Origin: Gracilariopsis chorda
Lineage: Eukaryota; Rhodophyta; Florideophyceae; Gracilariales; Gracilariaceae
Direction of reading: 5' to 3'
Assembly (NCBI GenBank): GCA_003194525.1
Contig: NBIV01000019.1
Span: 372,001 to 436,000, forward strand
DNA: 64,000 nucleotides
The translations under genes were made by a program, and so were the position numbers. Under the pieces are notes generated by a model. The model saw only the letters and a list, made by a program, of their open reading frames with translations. It was not told the DNA's origin and did no database searches. This document shows positions 1 through 9,117 of this stretch, piece after piece. Within the stretch, counting starts at the first letter, position 1. Every line of letters begins with the position of its first letter.

Positions 1-11
1 GTAGGGTACAA

Positions 12-178
12 AGATTGTGATGATTAACCGCACATGCCTACCACATAACTGCTTCCATGAACTATGTATTGAGAATTCCAGCAACTCGTACACTAATCGA
101 AGACTGCGGTGATTAACGGTCTATGCCCGCCATGTAGCTGCGTCCATGAACTATGTATTGAGAATTCAGGAAACTCGT
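12..178. repeat. Diverged tandem duplication (about 89-bp unit, two copies)
   Basis: Two copies lie at about 12-90 and 102-178. Each contains a gattaac core, a ccatgaactatgtattgag core and an aactcgta end. They differ at scattered positions, so the duplication is not very recent. No coding function is seen. It lies upstream of the zinc-finger gene and could be part of its promoter or a fragment of an unrelated repeat. Confidence 0.7.
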
Positions 179-475
179 ATACTTTTCTATGAATACCATG
201 TATACCCTGCATAACCAATGTAAAAACAAATCACGCCCAGAACGCGAGAAATGGAAAGTTAAAGTTCATGTTACAGACTAAAATAGGAATTTCGGGAAGG
301 AGCTGTGACCTACATCAGTCCCAACCTCTTCTATAAGTACAACGAGTGCAACAAATGTTGCAGCGTCCATCCAAGAACATAAGGACACAACAGTAACAAG
401 CACAAAAACACTCACAGCAACAAACGCCGACCTAACCAAACCGATAATCTCCAAAAACAGAAACCCAAATCTATA

Positions 476-1660
476 ATGTCCTCACAAACCAAATCACAGG
501 GTAGCAGTAATCCGAGAGGAAGTTCAGCAAACAGCACAGAACGAAAAAAGCGTTCCCGGGATTCCGTTAATCAAATACTACTGAACCTCGACGCGGACTG
601 CTCGGGAATTCCAGCAAGTGTCGAAGCAGCGAGAGCACATCAAATAGTGCATCCTTCTTTACTGCGCTTCCCAGGAGAAGCATCCGAAAGGTCCCAGCCT
701 CCCACCGGTATGACACCTTCCGGTGGCGCTGGTGCCGCTGGTCCATCCAGAGCAAGAAGAACACAACACTCGTGTCCCAGTGTCGCAGGTCCATCCACGG
801 TAGGATGGCCTCAGCAGCAACGTGCATCTTCCAATATTGGTGGTCCATCCACCGCAGGATGGCCAAAGGAACAACGCGCATCGTCCAGTTTCGGTGGTCC
901 ATTTACACCAGGACAGCCACCACAACAAAGTACATCATCCAGTCTAGCTGGTCCATCTACCGCAGGATGGTCACAACGTGGATCTTCCAATATCGCTGGT
1001 CCATCCACCGCAACAAGGTCACAGCAACAACGTGCATCTTCCAATGTCGCTGTTCCATCTATGCCAGGGGCGGTAGAACCTGAGAGCAAGGCAGGAATGT
1101 CTTCGTCTGGGACCGAAGCTGGGGAACGAGAACGCAAGAAACGCAGATTTGATGAGTGCCTTAAATGCTTGCGCAAATTTAACAGTCAAGCCGAAGCTAA
1201 GCGCCATCAGAAAACCTGTCCAACAAGTTACAACTGCACTGTTTGTAACTATTCAACACCATATAAGAAACTGATCGAACGCCACCAAGCCAAACATGCA
1301 GATACCAGATGTTCTATATGTGACAGAACGTTCGCATCGAGAGAGGCTCTGGCTGCTCACCATGTTGATCATCATGGATCCAAAATGCCAATGTTTGCCT
1401 GCAGACACTGCGGAAGGCAGTATGAGAGAAAAATCAGTTTGCAAAGTCACATTCGATGCAACCATCCACACTCAGGGCAAGTTGGCTGTCCACATTGTTT
1501 TCTTAGCTTCTTTAACCAAAGAGGTTTGGATGTACACATTTCCAAAAAGCATCCGACACCAAAGCTAGAGAAATATGCATGTGAGATTTGTGGAAGAGAA
1601 TACAGCTCAAAGGGAGCCATGATGGAGCATGTACGCCATAGTCACGGTGGAACCAGCTAA
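476..1660 (+). CDS. C2H2 zinc-finger protein with internal 18-residue repeats
   Basis: An intact 394-residue frame with an ATG start and TAA stop. The N-terminal 100 residues are Ser/Gly/Arg rich with a basic KKRSR cluster near residue 24. Residues 103-190 are about five copies of an 18-residue repeat of the type AGPSTAGWPQQQRASSN. A second basic cluster (RERKKRR, 218-224) could be a nuclear localisation signal. Six fingers follow: finger 1 is C2HC (C228, C231, H244, C248); fingers 2-6 are C2H2 with first cysteines at 254, 279, 309, 338 and 369. This architecture fits a nuclear nucleic-acid-binding protein; target and role are unknown. A TATAAG at 332-337 is a weak promoter candidate. No intron is needed. 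It is the only fully intact host-like gene in the window. It could also be a TE-associated protein, because zinc-finger frames occur in some elements. Confidence 0.8.
   Translation: MSSQTKSQGSSNPRGSSANSTERKKRSRDSVNQILLNLDADCSGIPASVEAARAHQIVHPSLLRFPGEASERSQPPTGMTPSGGAGAAGPSRARRTQHSCPSVAGPSTVGWPQQQRASSNIGGPSTAGWPKEQRASSSFGGPFTPGQPPQQSTSSSLAGPSTAGWSQRGSSNIAGPSTATRSQQQRASSNVAVPSMPGAVEPESKAGMSSSGTEAGERERKKRRFDECLKCLRKFNSQAEAKRHQKTCPTSYNCTVCNYSTPYKKLIERHQAKHADTRCSICDRTFASREALAAHHVDHHGSKMPMFACRHCGRQYERKISLQSHIRCNHPHSGQVGCPHCFLSFFNQRGLDVHISKKHPTPKLEKYACEICGREYSSKGAMMEHVRHSHGGTS
782..1045 (+). repeat. 54-bp coding minisatellite in the zinc-finger gene
   Basis: Five units, one shortened by two codons, encode the 18-residue repeats at residues 103-190. 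The DNA core ggtccatccaccgcaggatgg recurs with substitutions. Unit length is a multiple of three, so copy-number change would keep the frame. Confidence 0.8.
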
Positions 1661-3349
1661 CTCCACATTATTTACACACAAAATAATGCTTTGTACGAAC
1701 CAATGATGGGGATGGATAGTTTAGGAGTATTCTTGGTATAGAACAGGGGCTTCACGCTTTGATTCCAAAATGGCATGTAAACAGATAGACTTTACAAATA
1801 ATACATTCACTTATTCCGTAACCCGCGCGGCCAGAACGATAGTGGTCTGTATATTAATAAGAAACAGAAGTGTGATGTTTGAAAGGTTCTGATTAAAACA
1901 GAACATTTCATTCTCGTACTTGAAGGGTGTACTACTATGATGGTGAAAGAAGGATGACCTTCTCCAGATGGAGAGAAGGCCGGCTGACGGCTTTTTATAT
2001 AACTACTAGCAATCAATATAACTATCAGATTGAACTACAAGCTATCTTCTGTCTCATATCAGTGTGAGCTACAGGCTGAGTACGAGTAGTGTCTTCAATC
2101 TGAGAGATGCGGTTATTACGCAATTTTCAGATTCAAAGTAATATTCTCGTCCTTTCAAATACAAATGTTTTGATAGTTATCGTATAAGTGATTTTGTTAT
2201 GTTTTGTGGAGCACCGTCCTCCCTATATGCCCGTAAGAACTCAAAACAACGGAGAACTTTGGTTTGTTCAAATACAATTTGTTAAAGTTCTTATCTAAGT
2301 CAACCGCAAACCATACGATGGCCGTATTCTAGGCTGATTCAACTTATGATGCCCAAACTTTTGTTTTAGACTCCCTCCTTCCTGTTAAAGCAAAATGAAA
2401 AAAGGAAAAGGTCCTCATGCTCTATGCATGGTGAGCACATCATGCTTGTTCCTTCTAAAGATTGTGTATAGTCATGAAGGTTAGTATTACATCTTTTTCA
2501 TTGATAACGATAGTGAACTTCTACTCAAAGATTATAAATAGTCACAATAACTTGTAGACGTCTTCGATAATGTCCACATACTCAAAACTCCAGGGCGAAC
2601 AATGGCTAACGTGTACAAATTCAGTATAATGCAGAAACATCAAAGCTCCTTTTATAAGGTAAAGTCATCAATAGAGAAAAGTTCTTGGCATATAGGTTAA
2701 TAAACTAAGAACCCCTAGGTCATCATCGTCGGCATCTGCGTATTCGCCAACAGCAGCCTGTTGAAGCTCAACATATACCATTCTTACCGACCTGTTTAAC
2801 CAACCAAGTTACATTTCTCCTTGATATGTGCTCGAACCATAATACGAAGTATAATGTAAACAATAGATCGCAACGCATCAAAGCTTTTCTTTTCTCACCC
2901 TTTTCAATGCGTTTAAAACGCCACAAGGCTAGTTTAGTAAGTTTGAGTACCGTCTTGTACTTTGTACCGATCCACTTGCGATGCACTAATTCAATATTAA
3001 CGAGCGCTTGTGGCCAAAAAACACTGATTTCTAATAGAGTTTTGTCGTCCACCAAATCATTAGCTAGGTAACTCTGTCTAACTCCAGAAGGTACAATAAT
3101 TGCAACCATTACTAACCGCAAAGTGGTTTTTGGCTTAGACCACATCGAAATCAAATACAGTGGGTTCAACTCATTTATACCAAAGAGCAGCTCTTAACCA
3201 CCCGCATCGTGACTACAATCCGATAGGCTACCCTCGATATTTTCACCAAGACTCATCGGACGCTTTCGCCCCAACGCGTTTATGCAACGCTGATATAGTT
3301 GGTACAATTTATTTTCTTCACCTGAAATAGCAAAATGTTTCAAACAACA
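1661..3349. other. Stretch without a recognised gene
   Basis: AT-rich sequence between the zinc-finger gene and the DIRS-like element. The only sizeable frame is on the minus strand at 2768-3169 (133 codons); it has no motif I recognise, and may be a degenerate TE or host gene fragment. No hairpin, tRNA or LTR pair is seen. Confidence 0.5.
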
Positions 3350-3560
3350 TTTGGTTTTTCGTGCTGTGTAGACCGCGGTTTATGCGCGTGAAACGCATGC
3401 AAAATGAATAGCGAGGGAAAGTCGCAAGACTTGTGTCACGATGCCTACGTAGCACACATGTGAGATGTGTGCCCTGGCGTCTTTCCACGTGAGTGACGCG
3501 GCCTTGATATGGTCGTGAGTCAAGCCCGCCGTCGTGATCGCAGGCAAGCCTCTCTCTTTC
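3350..3560 (+). repeat. Left terminal direct repeat of the DIRS-like element
   Basis: Begins tttgg, then cgtgctgtgtagaccgcgg, and ends near cctctctcttt. It matches 7380-7591 with only a few differences, for example gagggaaagtcg against gagggcaagtcg. It probably contains the promoter. Confidence 0.9.
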
Positions 3561-3664
3561 AAAACAGAGTCCCCAGACCTAGTCCGGTGGTAGGCCCATT
3601 CATATCAACCAAAAGAAACCGGTTGTGTGGGTCATTGCTGACGCACAACGAACTCATCGCCGCC

Positions 3665-4378
3665 ATGCCCTCGTCATCTTCTCCCGCTGGAAATCCCGTG
3701 CTGTACAGTAAGTCCTTGGCTGAAGATCTGCTCGAAAAGTGCATGCTCGTTGCGTCAGGCAAGACTGTCGCCGAGGCCGGCATCACAGCCGATTGGATGC
3801 AGGCGTATGCAAGGATTTCCGAACGAGCAGATCAAGAGCAGCGTTTTGGAATCAGTCGCTATCCATTCCAAGCGGGCGCAGCGGCCTCGGCCTTCATCGG
3901 TGGCTTCTTCGACAACGAAGAATGGCCGCTCCGTCGCAAGCTCCCTAAGCAACAGAGCATGTTTTCTGTGGCAGAGCATGAAGCCAAGTACGTCAACGCC
4001 GCCGGCTACTGGTCGGTACTGCATCACGTTGCATACGACATGCGGCAGGAGGCGTTTGAGACGGGTAAGAAGGAAGAAGCGGAGAAGTTTGACGCGTTGT
4101 CGTTCGTGGCTGTCCGCTACAGTCTTCGGGTGCTAGGCCTCCGCGCAGAGTTTTACCGCATGGCCGGCAAGGACCCGATGTATGCCAAGCTAGTACTGCC
4201 GTCGCTCGATAGGCGCGGCGAGACAGCAATGGCGGACGACCTGGACGACCCGCTGGCCAAGTTGGTGTCGCACTTATCCTCCCAAATGTTAAAGGCAGTC
4301 GCCACACTCAAGGCAAGCAACGCAACGAAGCGTGCAAGCAAAGCCAGGGGAAGGGGTGGCGCTGTCGAGGAGAATTAG
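3665..4378 (+). CDS. Gag-like ORF1 of the DIRS-like element
   Basis: The frame is open from 3509 to the TAG at 4376-4378. I prefer the ATG at 3665 because upstream codons run into the terminal repeat; the ATG at 3509 remains possible. The 237-residue product is mostly alpha-helical in composition, with a C-terminal basic, Gly/Arg-rich tail (KRASKARGRGG) suited to RNA binding. No zinc knuckle is present. Position immediately before RT and an 11-bp gap to the RT start support a nucleocapsid-like role; there is no sequence motif proving it. The frame is undamaged. Confidence 0.6.
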   Translation: MPSSSSPAGNPVLYSKSLAEDLLEKCMLVASGKTVAEAGITADWMQAYARISERADQEQRFGISRYPFQAGAAASAFIGGFFDNEEWPLRRKLPKQQSMFSVAEHEAKYVNAAGYWSVLHHVAYDMRQEAFETGKKEEAEKFDALSFVAVRYSLRVLGLRAEFYRMAGKDPMYAKLVLPSLDRRGETAMADDLDDPLAKLVSHLSSQMLKAVATLKASNATKRASKARGRGGAVEEN

Positions 4379-4389
4379 TCGGCCTGGCC

Positions 4390-6256
4390 ATGGGCCGCCC
4401 GCTGTGGCGTGTGTTACAAAGGCACGTCGAAGCGTGGCGCCGGATGGATGCTTCGGCATATCTGTGCCAGAACATTCACTTTGGAATATACGAGCAACCT
4501 CTGCGTCCGTTTGTTTCTGGGCAAGGGAGGTTGCTGGGGGATATCCCGCAGACGAAAGAAGATTTGGAGTTTGGGAGAGAGGATATCCGGAAAGGTTTGG
4601 AGTCGGGAATCTACCAACAAGTGTCATCGGAGCACGCGCAGCGTGCGTTGCAGGGCGGAGCAGTCATCTCCTCAGCGTTCGTCGTTTGGCAGGAGCGAGA
4701 AGGCACACGCTCGGGAAGGTTTGTCGTCAACTTGTCAGTCCAATCTGGACACTGGGGCAAAGGATCCGTGCGAATAGAGACGCTCCCGGAGTTCGAGATG
4801 AGCATCCAGAAAGGGGATCAAATGCTCTCTATGGACATCGAGAAGGGGTTCCGGCATCTTCGTTTACACCCGGCGATGCGGGATTGGTTCATTTTCCGCT
4901 ACGCCGGGCGGTTCTACCAATGTGTTCCTCTCCCCTTTGGGTGGGGTCGATCCCCGCTTTGGTTTACAAGAATAATGGCGCCCTTCGTGACCAAGCTCCT
5001 TTCGTACGGGTACCGCGTTCTGCCGTACATGGACGACTTTCTACTAATCCCTACCCCTCATGGTGTCGTCGCTGGTCTCGAAGACTGCCAAAGGGCCCGC
5101 AAAAGAATCGATGCACTGATGGAAACGCTCGGTCTGCGCCGTCACCGGGAGAAGGGGGAATGGAACGGAGCTCAAGTCTTGGACAATCTGGGCGTCCGTG
5201 TGGATACCGTGGACATGAAGTTTTGCGTGGTACCATACAAGGCGCAACAGGTTCGTCGGCTTGCAGGGGACCTTCTCAAGCAAGTGCGACTGGGACGCCG
5301 CTGGGTGAACGTCGCCGCTGTCCGGTCTCTCTGTGGAACGTGTATCTCGCTGTCGTTGGCGCTACCGTGGGCGAGGTTCTACACGAGGTCGCTGTACTGG
5401 GACATGGGATGTACCCGCCCGCGCGATTCTCGTGGTCGTTGTCGCCTCTCGCACCAGTCGTTATGGGATCTGCAGTTCTGGCGAAAACTGTCTGGTCCCG
5501 AGACGGAAGGTCGCCGTATCCTCCCAGCAGTGGCCGAAGCGGCGCTTCACTCGGACGTGGCGGACGTGGGATATGGGGGCACTCTGAACGACCAGAACCT
5601 TCAAGCTGGGCATCCGGGCCTGTGGTGCGACCAGGGAGTGTGGAGTTGGAAGGATCGCACGGAGTCTATTAACCATCGCGAGCTGAAGGCCATAAGGGGT
5701 GCATATCGCGAACAGCTTTGTCACAGCGAGCCGCCCTCTGATGAGGGGATTGCGACGATTGAAACGGTTGCTTGGCAAGTTAGGCGTTCACGTGCGCGCC
5801 GAATGGCTTCCGTCGGCCATCAACAAGTATGCCGACGCTCTCTCGCGACGGTTCCCCTGCGGCGACCTCTTGATCCGTCGACGGCTGCGGCGTTCCGTCG
5901 CGGATGGGATGAAGGCGCCCGCCGAGGCTTTCAAGTACCGCCCGCACGGCGAGCATCCATACGTGCTCCGCAAGTTGATGATGGAGGAGCTGGAGCGGCC
6001 ATGGGACGACGGGCAGGTGCGCATGTTGTGCCCTCCGGTGGACCTGATTATGGCCACGGTGAACAAGTTGGCGCGGACGGGGGCCCCGGCGCTGCTCCTC
6101 ATTCAGGACTGACCTCGACAGGCGTGGCACCAGGCGGCTCTGCACCTGTGCAAGCGATGGAGCCGACTGCCGGTACCACCGGAGGAGGTGTGGGAAGCGC
6201 AGCGTCGGCTGAACCCGGCGTGGCGCCTTCTGGAGCTAGAGGTGAATCTCTCATGA
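4390..6256 (+). pseudogene. Reverse transcriptase-RNase H ORF2 of the DIRS-like element
   Basis: Starts at ATG 4390. The RT active-site aspartate (SMDIEKGF) is at about residue 149, followed by the LPFGWG segment and YMDDF at residues 213-217. RNase H begins near 5550 (LHSDVADVGYGG; INHREL near 5670). The end of RNase H (AEWLPSAINKYADALSR, near 5808-5858) is one frame over, and the codons normally lying between are missing, so there is a deletion plus frameshift near 5690-5710. A TGA at 6110-6112 falls where family members have Trp. After it the frame continues to a TGA at 6254-6256 that overlaps the ATG of the recombinase ORF as ATGA. Catalytic RT residues are intact, but the protein cannot be made whole. 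Confidence 0.85.
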
Positions 6257-7345
6257 CGCAGTCGGCTGCTCGGCTGGCGTCGTTGACGTCGGGGGCGGCA
6301 GCTCATGTTCCGCCCATGGCTGGTTCGAGTGCTGCAGCGCGCCACACCGCGGAGCTGGTCGCCCAGTACGCATGGAGCAGTCGCACCGACGCCACGCAAC
6401 AGTCGCAGTGGATGGCATGGATCGAGTACTGCACGGAGGATGACCGCCAGCCGCTACCTGTGACGGAAGGAAATCTGGTCGCGTTCATTGGGTGGTTGAA
6501 GATGTCCCGGGAGCGAGGTACAAGAAACGTGAGTGTGTCTTCTTTGCCGCAGTACATCTCTGCTGTGCGTCGTATGCACGAGTTGTACGTCGGTCGGGCT
6601 GTTTCGTCGTACCCGTTCTTGGACGCGGTGATTCGTGCATACGGCAAGTGGGAAGAGCAGAAGTATCCTAAGGAGCTGGTGCGCTGCGGTGTGGATGCCG
6701 CAAAAATGATGAGCGTTTGGAACCTTGGCATGAGAACGACGACTTTGAGTGTGCTGCGAGACTGCCTTGTGCGTGTTCGCCTACTGCATGAACGGTTTGC
6801 GCGAGAGCTCGATTATGACCATGGAGACGACCAAGGTCCACGTGCTAGAAGACTCCATGAGCGCTCGCCTGTGCTACTGGAAAGGGCGCAAAGCGAGCAA
6901 CGAGCCATTGATCACGTACAACCGCATCTCCTCCCAGGTGTCGTCACCGCTCAACTTATTCAAGCGGTGGAAACGCAGCCGGGGAACGCATGTACGATTC
7001 TTTGCGATGGACGGCGAACCCGTCGCGTACCAGAAGGACTCCTTGACGCGCGCGCTGCAGCGATGTTTTGCTGTGTTGAACATTCGTCCTCCGCGTGACG
7101 GAACGTTCACTTCTCATTCGCTTCGTATTGGTGCGCACACAGAACAGGTTCTCCTTGCAATTCCTCTTCCGGTTCGGATGGCACGGTTTTGTTGGGTAAA
7201 AAGTAGCGAGGAGATTGCCACGCAATACTTTGATCGGACTATTCGCACAAGTGGTGCTTCGGTCTGGTTTTTCGGTGCACAGTACCTCCCTCACCCTACG
7301 ATGAAGGAGGCGACGCGTACCGTTTCCATCAGCGCGGCTTCATGA
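6253..7345 (+). pseudogene. Tyrosine recombinase ORF3 of the DIRS-like element
   Basis: The ATG at 6253 overlaps the RT-RNase H stop. The N-terminal core-binding half runs in one frame to about 6720 (AELVAQYAWSSRTDATQQSQW onward), then shifts frame near 6700-6750. The catalytic half follows to the TGA at 7343-7345. Counting from 6749, the catalytic set is Arg18 (GLRESS), His123-x-x-Arg126 (SHSLR), Trp149 and Tyr160 (TQYFDRT). This is the expected R..HxxR..W..Y arrangement. The enzyme would integrate circular or linear cDNA by recombination. One frameshift is the only obvious lesion. Confidence 0.85.
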
Positions 7346-7379
7346 GGAGAGGCACTGACCTTGTGAACTCGGGCAGAGG

Positions 7380-7591
7380 GTTTGGCTGTTTCGTGCTGTG
7401 TAGACCGCGGTTTATGCGCGTGAAACGCATGCAAAATGAATAGCGAGGGCAAGTCGCAGGACTTGTGTCACGATGCGTACGTAGCACACATGTGAGATGT
7501 GTGCCCTGGCGTCTTTCCACGTGAGTGCCGCGGCCTTGATATGGTCGCCAGTCAAGCCCGCCGTCGTGATCGCGGGCATGCCTCTCTCTTT
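7380..7591 (+). repeat. Right terminal direct repeat of the DIRS-like element
   Basis: Copy of 3350-3560. A second gatgcctctctcttt motif recurs at about 7619-7635, outside the alignable repeat, and could be a remnant of a further terminal block. Confidence 0.85.
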
Positions 7592-8215
7592 CCCGCCCTC
7601 CCACCCTTGGCTGCGCCACGATGCCTCTCTCTTTGCAGTGGAGGTAAACACTACATTTACTGTGGTGTAGGGGCCAATGGGGTTTTTGTAAGCAGCTGGG
7701 TTTGATGTGGTTGTGTCATATGTGGGGGCCAATTATATGGGTGTCCCTGCAGGTCAGGCTCGGGCTGCGAAGGAGGTGTTGGGGTAAGACTGGCGGGGTG
7801 ACAAGTCGGAGGATGGCGTGGACCAATTGTCTGCATTGTTGGTTTGTGAGTTCGAAACCAATCTGGGGTTTGGTAGCAGGCCGATCAAAGGTCTGCTATT
7901 TCGCCGGTGGCAGCCCTGGGCAGGATTTACAGTAAATGAATGCGTTTCAGTGCCGGTAAGAGCCTTTTTCTCCAAATATTCTCTCTCGAGTTGGATGGCA
8001 GGTGAGCTTTTTGTCATTCGTGGCATTGCTTTGGAACAAGCGTGGAAATCTTGACGACGGAATGGATGGACGCCTCATGGTGACCAAATTCACAAAGTAT
8101 ATCGTGCGCTTGTCGAGACAACGGAGTTAGTTTTAATTGAATAAATACGAAGATTATTTTGCCCAAATTGTGCTTCGAGAAAGTTTTGAAAGTCATTCTT
8201 GAATGTATCATCGTC
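7592..8215. other. Stretch without a recognised gene
   Basis: The first part is GT-rich, the rest mixed. No frame carries a recognisable motif and no repeat partner was found in the window. Confidence 0.5.
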
Positions 8216-9117
8216 ATGAACAAACGTTGCATAAATGCACATTCAAACACTTTCTGCGTGCTTGACAATAGATACTTGTCGAAAAACAAGCGTCTTAGTA
8301 TAGCTGCAATGCAAAGACGTTTTCGAGCATTGTTTGGGGTATCACGCAGCATTTGTGCTGGCTTAGGGAACTGTTTGACAGACCTTATTCCTTATAAGGG
8401 GCGGCCACATCACTTGTTTAAGAGACTTTTGTTTCTAAAATTCTATCCAATCAAGTCCATTCTGAAATCCATACTTACTGCTGCTGAAAAGAATATAAGA
8501 ATCTGAGTAAGGGTTTCCTTTGAAGAACGTTAAACTGTGCAAGTGGCAAGTACTAAAGATTGTTTTAAAATTTTTTTTCTACTACCATATCAATTTCGAT
8601 ATCTTGGAACAAACGGTTCTTAGGTCTAACAAGAAAAAGAACCCTGCTTTTATATCTTTCGATTGTACCAGTTTCCTTACACAGTAACCGCAGCCATTTG
8701 ACTCAAAGTGGTATTCAAATAAGTTCAAGTCTGCTTGATTACGCTATGAAATGGGGTTACCAATTTGTTTTGACAATATTGCCTGGACCATTGGAATAGT
8801 TTTATTTGGTGATTTTGCGGACCACAAAATATTTACAGGACATATGAATGCTTCATTGCTCCTCACTATAATTGTTATTTTCGATGATGGTTACGGTGAT
8901 GGAAAATTGATAACACGTTCAAACATAGCCTTCTTACATTCTTCATTTTTTCGTTATTGGGTGCAAAGAATAAGAAAATGAATGTTTTGTTCGAAAACTG
9001 TTATATTCTTTCACTAAGATCTTGACAAAATTTCCGCTTTCATTATCTTTGTTTTATCGCCATTGATATACTATTTGAACTAGAAGTGTTAAATAACGGG
9101 CCTTTGCTCAATGTTTA
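8216..9117 (+). pseudogene. HARBI1/Harbinger-type (DDE_Tnp_4) transposase relic
   Basis: The first part, ATG 8216 to TGA 8504-8506, holds an RRFRALFGVS segment and a KGRPHHLFKRLLFLKFYP segment, typical of the N-terminal region of plant/algal Harbinger-like transposases. A frameshift follows. From about 8643 another frame shows SFDCTSF (the first catalytic Asp), QPFDSKWYSNKFKSA and LRYEMGL, each matching the family pattern (D-G-T-x-F, FDPKWYSHKFKG, LRYEV), then LFGDFADHKIF and DDGYGD (second Asp region). Stops at 8686-8688 and near 8734 interrupt it. The tail to about 9117 is weakly recognisable (DLDKISAF). Terminal inverted repeats were not located. It is dead. Confidence 0.6.

Larger units (their letters stand above)
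3350..7591 (+). mobile_element. DIRS-like tyrosine-recombinase retroelement
   Basis: About 4.2 kb bounded by two direct repeats of about 210 bp, with three consecutive frames: a gag-like ORF, reverse transcriptase plus RNase H, and a tyrosine recombinase. There is no integrase or aspartic protease. RT-RNase H followed by a tyrosine recombinase defines the DIRS/Ngaro/PAT order. Terminal repeats of this class are usually inverted or split-direct; here I see one repeat pair in direct orientation and no second B repeat, which is closest to a PAT/Ngaro-type plan. Such elements integrate by recombinase and leave no target duplication, and I see none. The second and third frames are broken, so the copy is non-autonomous. 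Confidence 0.85.

Noticed and set aside
4332..5672. A 446-codon plus frame overlapping the DIRS-like RT in another frame
   Set aside because: GC-rich shadow of the RT-RNase H frame; no motif, and the RT frame explains the DNA.
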